Below, in pieces: positions 1 through 7,708 of a stretch of 64,000 bases of DNA. Positions within the stretch are counted from its first letter, which is position 1. Each line of letters opens with the position of its first letter. Source of the stretch: Faucicola osloensis_C (lineage in GTDB: Bacteria > Pseudomonadota > Gammaproteobacteria > Pseudomonadales > Moraxellaceae); NCBI GenBank assembly GCA_019353055.1, contig JABAHL010000004.1:62001-126000 (forward strand), given 5' to 3'. The notes under the pieces were generated by a model. The model was not told where the DNA came from. It saw nothing but the letters and a program-made list of their open reading frames with translations, and ran no database searches. The translations under genes and the position numbers were made by a program.

Positions 1-47
1 AACGCTAAGGTAAGACCGTTATAATTGGCATCATTTGCTTGTGTCAT
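1..47 (-). CDS. hisG: ATP phosphoribosyltransferase, N-terminal fragment cut by the window edge
   Basis: Only the first 15 codons are present, reading MTQANDANYNGLTLA. The NGLTLA stretch matches the start of short-form HisG of Moraxellaceae, where it is followed by LSKGRI. HisG condenses ATP and PRPP in the first step of histidine synthesis. The gene lies just downstream of murA on the same strand, with 13 nt between them, and a murA-hisG order is usual in Acinetobacter relatives. The assignment rests on a very short stretch plus context. Confidence 0.6.
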   Translation of the reverse strand, partial: MTQANDANYNGLTLA

Positions 48-60
48 TGTCTTATACCTG

Positions 61-1326
61 TTATTCGCCTTTTACCCGCTCAATGGTGACGCCCAAGCCG
101 CGCAGTTTGTCTTCCACATACTCATAACCACGGTCAATGTGGTAAATGCGCTCGATACAGGTCTCGCCTTGGGCTGCCACCGCTGCCATTACCAGTGACA
201 TGGACGCGCGTAAATCGGTTGCAATGACAGGCGCGGCATTGAGTTTATCGACGCCTTGAACAACGGCGGTATGGCCATCGACTTTGATATTTGCGCCCAT
301 ACGTTGCAGCTCAGGGACATGCATATAGCGATTTTCAAAAATATTTTCAATAATGGTACTGGTGCCTTCTGCAATACAGCATACTGTCATGAGCTGGGCT
401 TGCATATCGGTTGGGAAGGCAGGGTGTGGTAATGTGCGGATATCAACGGCTTTTGGACGACCTGCCATTTTGACATTAATCCAGTCCCTGCCAACAGTGA
501 CTTGGGCGCCCATTTCTTCAAATTTTTTAAGCACAGATTGCATTAAGCTTGCTTCGGTTTTTTTGGCAGTCACTTCACCGCCTGTCATCATGGCAAGCGC
601 AAGATATGAGCCTGTTTCGATACGGTCTGGTACTACTGAGTACTCACAGCCATTTAATTTGTCAACGCCTTCAATGGTCATATAAGCAGTGCCAATGCCT
701 TCAATTTTTGCGCCCATTTTGACAAGCATATTAGCCAAATCAACCACTTCTGGTTCACGCGCACAGTTTTCTAGGTGCGTGGTTCCTTCTGCCAATGCCG
801 CTGCCATGATGGTATTTTCGGTACCGCCAACCGTGACCATATCAAAGGTAAAATGACAACCTTTTAGCCGACCGCTAGCGGGTGCTTTGGCTTTGACATA
901 GCCATTTTCAACAGTGATGGTCGCTCCCATCGCTTCCAAGGCTTTTAGATGTTGGTCGACAGGGCGTGAGCCAATTGCGCAGCCACCGGGTAGCGACACT
1001 TCAGCCTGCCCAAAGCGCGCAAGCAAAGGCCCCAATACCAAAATCGATGCACGCATGGTTTTGACCAGCTCATACGGGGCATAGTAGCTATTGATGGTAC
1101 TGGTATCGCAAGTCACCGTATCGCCGTTCTTTTCAATGGTAATACCCGTGCCCGCAATCAATTTGACTAAGGTATTGACGTCTTTGAGTGTCGGTACATT
1201 GTGCAGGGTGAGGGGGGTTTCTGCCAAAATCATTGCCGCAAGCAAGGGCAATGCCGCATTTTTTGCGCCAGAGATGACCACTTCCCCTTTAACTTGAGTG
1301 CCACCCGTGATTAAAAATTTATCCAT
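61..1326 (-). CDS. murA: UDP-N-acetylglucosamine 1-carboxyvinyltransferase MurA
   Basis: Cytoplasmic enzyme that transfers enolpyruvate from PEP to UDP-GlcNAc, the committed step of peptidoglycan synthesis and the fosfomycin target. The 421 residues are full family length (E. coli 419). The substrate-binding Lys22 lies in GAKNAALP and the catalytic Cys116 lies in LPGGCAIGSRPVDQH, so the enzyme is the fosfomycin-sensitive Cys form. Two repeats of the EPSP-synthase inside-out barrel span the protein. An AGGAG ribosome-binding site precedes the ATG. It sits 20 nt after the BolA-family gene and just before hisG, so bolA-murA-hisG are probably cotranscribed. Confidence 0.98.
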   Translation of the reverse strand: MDKFLITGGTQVKGEVVISGAKNAALPLLAAMILAETPLTLHNVPTLKDVNTLVKLIAGTGITIEKNGDTVTCDTSTINSYYAPYELVKTMRASILVLGPLLARFGQAEVSLPGGCAIGSRPVDQHLKALEAMGATITVENGYVKAKAPASGRLKGCHFTFDMVTVGGTENTIMAAALAEGTTHLENCAREPEVVDLANMLVKMGAKIEGIGTAYMTIEGVDKLNGCEYSVVPDRIETGSYLALAMMTGGEVTAKKTEASLMQSVLKKFEEMGAQVTVGRDWINVKMAGRPKAVDIRTLPHPAFPTDMQAQLMTVCCIAEGTSTIIENIFENRYMHVPELQRMGANIKVDGHTAVVQGVDKLNAAPVIATDLRASMSLVMAAVAAQGETCIERIYHIDRGYEYVEDKLRGLGVTIERVKGE

Positions 1327-1346
1327 GTGTTTCTCCTAAAAATGGC

Positions 1347-1604
1347 TTATTGCGCAGCTTGTTTGGCTTGCATCTCATGCCACTGGGCATAGGTCAACGC
1401 TTGGATATTGAGTGCATGGATTTCACCTGACGCAAATTTATCAGACACCAACCCCAATACGGCTTGTTGACGCGCGACAGCACGTTTACCCTCAAAGCTG
1501 TCATCCACCACGCGCACATCAAATTTGTTGCCTTGATTGGCGGCTTCGATTTTGCCACTCGGAAAATGGGGTTGTAGTAAAGTAATTAAATCTTGTGCGT
1601 TCAT
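1347..1604 (-). CDS. ibaG: BolA/IbaG family iron-sulfur cluster-associated protein
   Basis: Small 85-residue protein of the BolA family. The class II KH-like fold is indicated by FDVRVV, then FEGKRAVARQQAVLGLV and GEIHALNIQALT, where the invariant His of the signature is the likely cluster ligand. BolA-type proteins pair with monothiol glutaredoxins in Fe-S cluster handling. IbaG is the form found next to murA in gamma-proteobacteria, and that neighbourhood is kept here. The separation of IbaG from BolA rests mainly on this context. Confidence 0.85.
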   Translation of the reverse strand: MNAQDLITLLQPHFPSGKIEAANQGNKFDVRVVDDSFEGKRAVARQQAVLGLVSDKFASGEIHALNIQALTYAQWHEMQAKQAAQ

Positions 1605-1632
1605 GGGAAATACCTAATAAAAGAGGGGTAAA

Positions 1633-1661
1633 ATTATACTATTTTGCTGCGTAGCATAGCA
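1633..1661 (-). promoter_or_regulatory. Putative promoter for ibaG-murA
   Basis: On the minus strand a perfect TATAAT lies about 30 nt upstream of the ibaG start, in a short AT-rich gap. The matching -35 region is weak (TGCTAT-like). Inferred from consensus only. Confidence 0.35.
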
Positions 1662-1696
1662 TAATTTTTGCTAAGTTTATACGTTATACAAAATGC

Positions 1697-2101
1697 TTAA
1701 TTCACGCTAAAAGCGTCCTTAATCCACGTAGGTATGGGCATAACAGCCTGCCCTACAGCTGGGACGCCTTCATAACTTATTACATCAAAGCGAATGTCAA
1801 AGTTATCAAATTGTGGATGCGCTTGTAAAAAAGCTGCGGTAGTTTTAATGATTTTACGTTGTTTGGCAGGGGTGATACTGTCTAAACTTGTGCCAAATTG
1901 GCTGGCTTTTCGTTGACGCACTTCGACAATGACGAGGCAAGGGGTTTTTTGCGTCGGCTCAAGCATCACCAAATCAAGCTCACCCAAGTTTTTGTAGTGC
2001 CAGTTTTTGGCAAAAAACGTTAGACCTTGCGCTTCAAGGTAGCCTTTGGCGAGGGTTTCATAATAGTCGCCTTGGCGCTGTTTTGGGGCGGTGAGTTTCA
2101 T
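1697..2101 (-). CDS. YraN family (UPF0102) nuclease-like protein
   Basis: A 134-residue protein with the YraN signature: G-x-x-x-E-x-x-A near residue 12, GELDLVML near residue 43, and VIVEVRQR near residue 58. This E/D...ExK-like arrangement belongs to the restriction-endonuclease-like fold. The family's cellular role is not established, although it is often found near rsmI and linked to Holliday-junction or replication functions. Here it lies on the minus strand, with one small gene between it and divergent rsmI. Length is normal for the family (about 120-135). Confidence 0.85.
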   Translation of the reverse strand: MKLTAPKQRQGDYYETLAKGYLEAQGLTFFAKNWHYKNLGELDLVMLEPTQKTPCLVIVEVRQRKASQFGTSLDSITPAKQRKIIKTTAAFLQAHPQFDNFDIRFDVISYEGVPAVGQAVMPIPTWIKDAFSVN

Positions 2102-2108
2102 TGTTGCG

Positions 2109-2666
2109 TTATTTTACTGTTATAAAGGCTTTTTCTAAAGTGGCACAAGTTGGGTATTTTTGCTGTAATTTTGCCAAATAATAGGCTTGGTTGTTGTCGA
2201 TAAAGCCATCCAAAATCCCTGCGTAATTTTGGCCAATCCCACATCGTTGCTGTTGTCGATTCCAACTGACCGGTATTACCAACGGGTTTTGTAAAATCAG
2301 CTTGTTATTTTGACAAGTCAGCTTTGCCACACTATCAATGCGGTAATTATGCGGTTTACCGCCATCATAATAACTTGCTAATGCCACAACGATATCGTTG
2401 GGTTTTAGTGAGCTAATGGCAAAAACACCTTCAAAACGCTGCGCCGATGGCAAAATACGCCGTTGACGCCATGTGCGAAATGCCCAGTGATAATCAGTGA
2501 ATTTTAAGCCAAAACCTTGTTTTGCTTGGCTTTCACGTTGCAATTCACCGCCTTTTTCGATACTGGCAATTCTTCCGACCAACACATCAGCCGGGGATAA
2601 GGGTAAACAAGCCTCTGCCGTTGAAATTAAACTTACACCTAAAATAGCAAAGCAAATTGTTTTCAT
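2109..2666 (-). CDS. Hypothetical secreted protein
   Basis: I do not recognise the family. The first in-frame start lies 54 nt further upstream, but the ATG chosen here has an AGGA ribosome-binding site 6-7 nt ahead of it and gives a clean signal peptide (MKTICFAILGVSLISTAEA, cleavage after AEA). The mature 165 residues contain several Cys residues (the first mature residue, then positions near TCQNN, QRCGIG and PTCATL), which suggests disulfides in the periplasm. It is followed after 7 nt by yraN. Weak resemblance to other short Moraxellaceae exported proteins is an impression, not a match. Confidence 0.7.
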   Translation of the reverse strand: MKTICFAILGVSLISTAEACLPLSPADVLVGRIASIEKGGELQRESQAKQGFGLKFTDYHWAFRTWRQRRILPSAQRFEGVFAISSLKPNDIVVALASYYDGGKPHNYRIDSVAKLTCQNNKLILQNPLVIPVSWNRQQQRCGIGQNYAGILDGFIDNNQAYYLAKLQQKYPTCATLEKAFITVK

Positions 2667-2734
2667 GACAAATCCTTTTTTCCGCAGAAAACACCTTATA
2701 ATACCACCAATATTTAGCAAAATTTGAGAAAATC

Positions 2735-3580
2735 ATGCAGCAAAACGGCACACTCTATATCGTCGCCACCCCGATTGGTAATTTATCCGATATCACCGCC
2801 CACGCCATCGACTGCCTAAAAAGCGTGGCTATCATCGCTTGTGAGGACACCCGTACCTCGGGCAAACTGCTCAATCACTTTAACATCCCCACCAAAACTT
2901 GGGCTTATCACGACCACAACGCCGAAGTACAGACCCCTAAACTGATTGAGATATTACAGTCAGGGCAAAATATCGCGCTTATCAGTGATGCCGGCACCCC
3001 ACTCATTAGCGACCCTGGTTTTCGACTGGTACGCGCCTGTCACCAAGCCGCTATCAAAGTCTCACCGGTTGTCGGCGCCAGTGCTGCCATAGCCGCCTTA
3101 TCGGTCGCAGGATTACCCTCAGACAAGTTTTATTTTTATGGCTTTTTGCCTGCCAAAACCGCAGGACGCCAAAGTGAATTGACTAAAATCAAGGATTTAA
3201 CCGCCACGCTGATTTTTTATGAAGCGCCCCATCGTATTGTTGAGTGTATCGATGACATGATTACGGTGCTTGGCGACAATCGACAAGTGACGTTTTGCCG
3301 TGAGATAACCAAAACGTTTGAAACCATTTATCCATCAACGCTTGGTGAATTAAAGCAGTTTGTTGCAAGCGATGCCAATCAGCAAAAAGGGGAAATGGTA
3401 CTGGTGGTCGCTGGGACAAGTGAATTACAGAATAATGATAATCAACACGATGCGTTGCTAAAACGACTATTGCAAGATTTGTCGGTGAAAAAAGCCGCAC
3501 AGCTCGCCAGCGATATCACAGGCGCAAAGAAAAATGCCTTATATGACAGAGCTTTACAACTACAACGGATAGTAGAATAA
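2735..3580 (+). CDS. rsmI: 16S rRNA (cytidine(1402)-2'-O)-methyltransferase RsmI
   Basis: SAM-dependent methyltransferase that 2'-O-methylates C1402 of 16S rRNA in the P-site decoding region. The 281 residues fit the family (E. coli 286). The tetrapyrrole-methylase fold is marked by LYIVATPIGNLSDIT at the start, CEDTRTS near residue 38, SDAGTPLISDPG near residue 85 and FYEAPHRI near residue 163. It is divergent from the secreted-protein gene and followed by a cluster of hairpins before convergent coaBC. Confidence 0.96.
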   Translation: MQQNGTLYIVATPIGNLSDITAHAIDCLKSVAIIACEDTRTSGKLLNHFNIPTKTWAYHDHNAEVQTPKLIEILQSGQNIALISDAGTPLISDPGFRLVRACHQAAIKVSPVVGASAAIAALSVAGLPSDKFYFYGFLPAKTAGRQSELTKIKDLTATLIFYEAPHRIVECIDDMITVLGDNRQVTFCREITKTFETIYPSTLGELKQFVASDANQQKGEMVLVVAGTSELQNNDNQHDALLKRLLQDLSVKKAAQLASDITGAKKNALYDRALQLQRIVE

Positions 3581-3680
3581 ACGCTGATACTTTTCATCAG
3601 CGTTACCCCATCAAGCGATGAGAGATACTAGCCATCGCTAAAATCGCAACTACCACTAATCATTAGCACCAAACTAATTA
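3580..3680. other. Cluster of inverted repeats downstream of rsmI
   Basis: Overlapping the rsmI stop is AACGCTGAT, then 7 nt, then ATCAGCGTT (positions 3580-3604). Next comes AGCGATG with its complement CATCGCT (3614-3639), and then two CTAAT-type palindromes near 3655-3680. None is followed by a T-tract on the plus strand, so they are more likely mRNA 3'-end structures than classical terminators. Confidence 0.5.
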
Positions 3681-3742
3681 GCGGCTGAAAGCTAAAACAA
3701 CCTAAGACGCACTTTAGTTGATGCAAAAGAGTTATTTAATAC

Positions 3743-3778
3743 AAAAAAGCTGCGTGATTGTACCCAGCTTTTTTGGGT
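3743..3778. terminator. Bidirectional terminator between rsmI and coaBC
   Basis: AAAAAAGCTG, a 12-nt loop and CAGCTTTTTT form a stem with T-tracts in both directions. An alternative pairing ACCCA/TGGGT overlaps its right arm. It sits between the convergent ends of rsmI and coaBC. Confidence 0.75.
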
Positions 3779-3780
3779 GG

Positions 3781-5103
3781 TTAATGCAAATGCTCTCCAA
3801 TTAAGGCAACCAATTGTTCCGCGATTTTATCTTTACTGGCTTTTTCTAGTGTCACCCCTGCTGCTTTATCCCTAAAAAACACCGTCATAGCATTGTCATC
3901 ACTGCCAAAACCAATATCGCTGCGCGACACATCATTACAAGCAATCATATCGAGATTTTTCGCTTCGAGTTTGCCACGAGCATATTTTTCGATATCTTGG
4001 GTTTCTGCCGCAAATCCTACCACAAAAACCTCAGGGAATTCTTCGGCAATGGTCGCCAAAATATCAGGATTTTTCACCAAATCCAGTGCCATCTGATCTT
4101 GCGTTTTTTTAATCTTTTGCGGCACGACATCACGCGTGCGGTAATCAGCGACCGCAGCCGTGGCAATAAAAATATTGGTCGCTGTACTGACGGGTTCGAC
4201 TTCAATATCATTGCCAAATTCATCATGGTCATGATGGTGGTGATGCTCATGGTCATGATGAGGGTGGTCATGGTCGTGATCATGATGGCATTCACATATA
4301 TCGTCACTGGCGCATTGGCGAGCGGTCATTAGCATTTCTTCAGCTGATAACACATCGATACGATTGACCAGTAGTGGCGTTGGCAGCGGTACTTTACCCC
4401 CAACGATCAAAGTTACCCTCGCACCTGCATTACGGCACGCTTTTGCCAGCGCAAAACCCATTTTGCCCGTGGAATGATTGGATAGATAGCGCACAGGGTC
4501 TATGGCTTCAATCGTCGGACCTGCGGTGATTGTCACATTTTTACCCGCCAATACTTGCGGGGTGATTTGTCTTGCGATGAAATATTGCACGTATTCAAGC
4601 AACTGCTCTGGCTCTGGCAATCTTCCCTCACCGATATCACCACAGGCTTGTTCACCGCTGGCTGGCTGGATGATTTCATAATCATAATCGGTTAACGTCT
4701 GCAAATTAAGTTTGACCGATGGATGTTGCCACATTTGCTGATTCATAGCAGGTGCCACTAAAATCGGTGCCATAGTGGCAAGGCAGACGGTAGTGAGTAA
4801 ATCATCCGCTATTCCCATGGCCAGTTTAGCAATCGTATTCGCGGTAGCAGGCGCGATAATCAGCAAATCCGCCCATTTTGCCAATTCAATATGCCCCATT
4901 CCCAGCTCAGCGCTCTCATCCAACAAGTCGATATGCACTTGGTTGCCCGTCAAGGCCTGCAGCGTTAACGGTGTGATAAAGGCTTGTGCGCTTGCCGTCA
5001 TAATAACACGGACGTCATAGCCACTTTTAATCAATAGTCGGGCAAACGAGGCGGATTTGTAGGCAGCAATACCGCCTGTGATACCAAGAAGGATATTTTT
5101 CAT
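3781..5103 (-). CDS. coaBC: Bifunctional phosphopantothenoylcysteine decarboxylase/phosphopantothenate-cysteine ligase with a His-rich insertion
   Basis: Two-domain coenzyme A biosynthesis enzyme. The N-terminal flavoprotein decarboxylase CoaC (about 1-185) carries GGIAAYKS, the PAMN motif at 118-121 and the active-site Cys in EQACGDIGEGRL near 154. The C-terminal CTP-dependent ligase CoaB carries ITAGPTIEAIDPVRYLSNHSTGKMG and the KIKK motif near 330-333. At 440 residues it is about 35-40 longer than usual. The extra length is an insertion in CoaB that begins with a CEC pair (270-272) and continues with 14 His among residues 273-294, mixed with Asp and Glu. The flanking CoaB sequence (LSAEEML before; ATNIFIATAAVADYR after) is intact, so the enzyme is probably active and the insert is a surface loop that could bind metal. 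Confidence 0.96.
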   Translation of the reverse strand: MKNILLGITGGIAAYKSASFARLLIKSGYDVRVIMTASAQAFITPLTLQALTGNQVHIDLLDESAELGMGHIELAKWADLLIIAPATANTIAKLAMGIADDLLTTVCLATMAPILVAPAMNQQMWQHPSVKLNLQTLTDYDYEIIQPASGEQACGDIGEGRLPEPEQLLEYVQYFIARQITPQVLAGKNVTITAGPTIEAIDPVRYLSNHSTGKMGFALAKACRNAGARVTLIVGGKVPLPTPLLVNRIDVLSAEEMLMTARQCASDDICECHHDHDHDHPHHDHEHHHHHDHDEFGNDIEVEPVSTATNIFIATAAVADYRTRDVVPQKIKKTQDQMALDLVKNPDILATIAEEFPEVFVVGFAAETQDIEKYARGKLEAKNLDMIACNDVSRSDIGFGSDDNAMTVFFRDKAAGVTLEKASKDKIAEQLVALIGEHLH

Positions 5104-5190
5104 AAGATAAAAGCACTAAAAAATTTCGCCTATAGTAACAATTTTCCGCCACTTTAGGTATGATTAATCATCATTTATTAGGAAATGCCC

Positions 5191-5868
5191 ATGGCAATCA
5201 AAGACTGGCACCAAGACGAGCGCCCCAGAGAAAAGCTACTACAAAAAGGCGCTGAAAGTCTATCCGATAGTGAGATTTTGGCAATATTCTTACGCACAGG
5301 TACCAAAGACCAATCCGCTATCGAACTGGCTCGCGGCTTGATTGAAAAATTTGGCAGTCTGGCTCAGTTACTATCTGCGCCTAGTGGAGCAGTCATGGCG
5401 TGTCATGGTATTGGCATGGCAAAATACGCTCAGATTTTGGCAAGCCTTGAAATGGGCAAACGCTACCTTGCCAGCGAAGTCAAACAAGCCCCTACCCTTA
5501 ACGCCAGCCAATTGGTCAAAGACTATCTAACTACGCAGCTGCGACCGCTCAATCGCGAGGTGTTTGCGGTGCTGTTTTTGACCAATCAACTCACCTTAAT
5601 CCAGTATGAGGTGTTGTTCACAGGCGGTATTTCATCGTGCTCGGTGTGTGTGCGCGAAGTGTTGCGCTGTGCGTTAAAATACGGGGCAAGTCAGCTTATT
5701 ATCGCCCACAATCACCCAAGTACCTCTGCCACAGCGTCACAGGCAGATCTGGAAATTACTCGCAGTTTGGCAAAAGCGTGTCAGCTTGTCAATATGACTT
5801 TGATTGACCATATTATCGTGGGTCAAGATGGCACGCTTTCTTTACAAGAAACAGGAAAGATGCCTTAG
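5191..5868 (+). CDS. radC: RadC family JAB/MPN domain protein
   Basis: Starts at the ATG preceded by AGGA at 7-nt spacing; an ATG two codons upstream overlaps that site and is less likely. The 225 residues hold an N-terminal helix-hairpin-helix-like region (LSDSEILAIFLRTGTKDQ; GIGMAKYAQILA) and a C-terminal JAMM metalloprotease-like domain with HNHPS and the following TLIDHIIVG. Despite its name, RadC is not established as a repair protein and its function is unresolved. It overlaps the stop region of the convergent DUF4126 gene by 4 nt. Confidence 0.93.
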   Translation: MAIKDWHQDERPREKLLQKGAESLSDSEILAIFLRTGTKDQSAIELARGLIEKFGSLAQLLSAPSGAVMACHGIGMAKYAQILASLEMGKRYLASEVKQAPTLNASQLVKDYLTTQLRPLNREVFAVLFLTNQLTLIQYEVLFTGGISSCSVCVREVLRCALKYGASQLIIAHNHPSTSATASQADLEITRSLAKACQLVNMTLIDHIIVGQDGTLSLQETGKMP

Positions 5869-6434
5869 CGTTTGACACGGTTTTTAACCATTATTACCAC
5901 CCAAATCATCATCAGTAAACCAATGAGTAACGCAATCATCGCAAAAATGGGTGAAAAAATCGACAAAGCCGACAGCCCTATCGCTGTCCCGGTCTCTGCC
6001 ACTGAAACAGCGGGATTTGCCAAGCCGCCCGTTGTCGCAGTCGAAGCCACGCGCGTGGTGGCAGCTGTACCTTTTATCGTAGCCGCGGCGCCACCGCCAG
6101 CAATGATCGCTAGCGCCCAAGTCATGGCAGGACTCATATCGGTCAATGTCGAAGCCATGACCAATGTCCCTGCAATCCCTGCGAGCGGTACAGCAACCGT
6201 ATCTAACAGATGATCAACCAACGGGATTAAGTAACTGATCGACTCTGCAATACTAGCTACGCCTAAAATAATTAACGCAGGAGTAGAAGCCACCCACTGC
6301 CAGCTGTCATTGAGCGAAATAATATGAAAATATGCCGCACAACTGAGCGCAAACAGCGGTACAAACACACGAAACCCGCTACTTGCCGCCAAGCCAATCC
6401 CAAGAAAGATACTTAAAATCATTTCAGTTGTCAT
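5865..6434 (-). CDS. DUF4126 domain membrane protein
   Basis: Integral membrane protein of the DUF4126 family, recognised by the N-terminal GIGLAASSGFRVFVPLFAL stretch. It has about five hydrophobic segments, Gly/Ala-rich loops near GGLANPAVS, and a short basic tail. Function is unknown. I take the ATG start giving MTTEMILSIFL; a TTG five codons upstream has no better ribosome-binding site. It ends by overlapping convergent radC by 4 nt. Confidence 0.8.
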   Translation of the reverse strand: MTTEMILSIFLGIGLAASSGFRVFVPLFALSCAAYFHIISLNDSWQWVASTPALIILGVASIAESISYLIPLVDHLLDTVAVPLAGIAGTLVMASTLTDMSPAMTWALAIIAGGGAAATIKGTAATTRVASTATTGGLANPAVSVAETGTAIGLSALSIFSPIFAMIALLIGLLMMIWVVIMVKNRVKR

Positions 6435-6487
6435 ATTCTCGATACTCAAAGAATGAATAATGCTACCGCTATCATAAATAAAAATTA

Positions 6488-7243
6488 TTAAGAAAAAAAC
6501 ACATATTTAATTAGCATCGCAAAACACATCACCACAATCACCGGTCGAATAAACTTAGTGCCCCCTTTAACGGCCATCCTTGCACCCAATGAAGCACCAA
6601 TAAACTGCCCCACCATCATAGCAACTCCCACTGACCAAAGCACTTTTCCACCCAACACAAAGAACATCAATGATGCGGCATTGCTGGTAAAGTTGAGTAA
6701 TTTGGCATTGGCAGTCGCGGTAATCATATCCAAGCCCCGCATGGTGATACCGCCTAGCGCAAAAAACATCCCTGTACCAGGGCCCAAATAGCCATCATAA
6801 AAACCAATTAAGGGTGACATCCCATATTGCCATTTATTTTTGCTGATTCTTGGTGCAGATTTGACCTCACCGATATTGGGTGCAAACAGATAATAAATAC
6901 CAATAAGCGCAATTAAAAAAGGAATGCCTTTGGCTAATAGCACTGGCGGAGAAAGCTGCACAGCCATCGCGCCTAGCACCGCCCCCATAAAACAGGCGAT
7001 AAGCGAACGCCAAATTTGCTTGGGGTGAATTTTGCCTTTGCGTATCATGGTAATAGAAGCAGAAAGCGAACCTGCCGTTGCTTGCAGCTTATTGGTGCCC
7101 AAGGTATAAAGCGTAGGAACATTTGCCATTAACAGGGCAGGAATGGTCAATAAGCCGCCACCCCCTGCCATGGCATCTAAAAATCCTGCAATTCCCGCGA
7201 CCAACGTTAACATCACTAGCACATCAAAACTCAATTGCATCAT
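6488..7243 (-). CDS. TSUP (TauE/SafE) family membrane transporter
   Basis: About eight membrane segments with the TSUP hallmarks GFLDAMAGGGGLLTIPAL near the N-terminus and GFYDGYLGPGTGMFFA in the middle. Both are the repeated glycine-rich signatures of this sulfite/sulfonate-type exporter family. The substrate cannot be told from sequence. The start is placed at ATGATG after a GGA motif; the frame remains open upstream only by running into the rplQ terminator hairpin, so the longer start is rejected. It could be reached by read-through from the ribosomal operon. Confidence 0.88.
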   Translation of the reverse strand: MMQLSFDVLVMLTLVAGIAGFLDAMAGGGGLLTIPALLMANVPTLYTLGTNKLQATAGSLSASITMIRKGKIHPKQIWRSLIACFMGAVLGAMAVQLSPPVLLAKGIPFLIALIGIYYLFAPNIGEVKSAPRISKNKWQYGMSPLIGFYDGYLGPGTGMFFALGGITMRGLDMITATANAKLLNFTSNAASLMFFVLGGKVLWSVGVAMMVGQFIGASLGARMAVKGGTKFIRPVIVVMCFAMLIKYVFFS

Positions 7244-7280
7244 TTTTCCAAAGGTAAATTGAGGATTTATCACTATAAAC

Positions 7281-7317
7281 AAAAAACCCCATAAGCGCGA
7301 ACCTATGGGGTTTTTTT
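7281..7317. terminator. Terminator at the end of the alpha operon
   Basis: AAAAAACCCCATA and TATGGGGTTTTTTT form a strong stem with T-runs on both strands, just after the rplQ stop. Confidence 0.9.
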
Positions 7318-7328
7318 AATCAGTATGA

Positions 7329-7694
7329 TTAGTCACGGTCTACTAATTCAACGTATGCCATCGGCGCAGCATCGCCATCGCGATAACCACATTTGATGAT
7401 ACGTAAATAACCACCTGGACGCGCTTTATAGCGTGGACCTAGTGTCGTGAATAATTTACCTACAGTCGCTTTATTACGTAAGCGGTTAAACGCTAGACGA
7501 CGGTTAGCAACTGAATCTTCTTTTGCCAAAGTAATTAGCGGCTCTGCCACACGGCGAAGCTCTTTAGCTTTAGGAAGAGTAGTTTTGATGAGTTCATGTT
7601 CAAATAGTGAGTTCGTCATATTTTGGAACATGGCCTTACGATGGCTGCTGGTACGACCCAACTTAACTCCACTGTTACGATGTCGCATGGTCAA
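7329..7694 (-). CDS. rplQ: 50S ribosomal protein L17
   Basis: Large-subunit protein near the polypeptide exit tunnel. The 121 residues start MRHRNSGVKLGRTSSHRKAM (after an initial MT), the canonical L17 N-terminus. It is the last gene of the alpha operon, 14 nt behind rpoA and followed at once by a strong terminator. Slightly shorter than in E. coli (127) because of a shorter C-terminal tail. Confidence 0.98.
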   Translation of the reverse strand: MTMRHRNSGVKLGRTSSHRKAMFQNMTNSLFEHELIKTTLPKAKELRRVAEPLITLAKEDSVANRRLAFNRLRNKATVGKLFTTLGPRYKARPGGYLRIIKCGYRDGDAAPMAYVELVDRD

Positions 7695-7708
7695 ACTTCC
7701 TTTAAATT

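Noticed and set aside
4074..4332. Open frames on both strands across the His-rich part of coaBC giving Met/Thr/Val-rich peptides
   Set aside because: They are frame shadows of the CATGAT-like repeat; only the coaBC frame has homology on both sides.
5185..5190. ATG two codons upstream of the chosen radC start
   Set aside because: It overlaps the AGGA site, leaving no spacing.
7244..7282. Longer start for the TSUP transporter (MFIVINPQFTFGK)
   Set aside because: It would place the start inside the rplQ terminator stem; the ATGATG with a GGA site gives a normal N-terminus.
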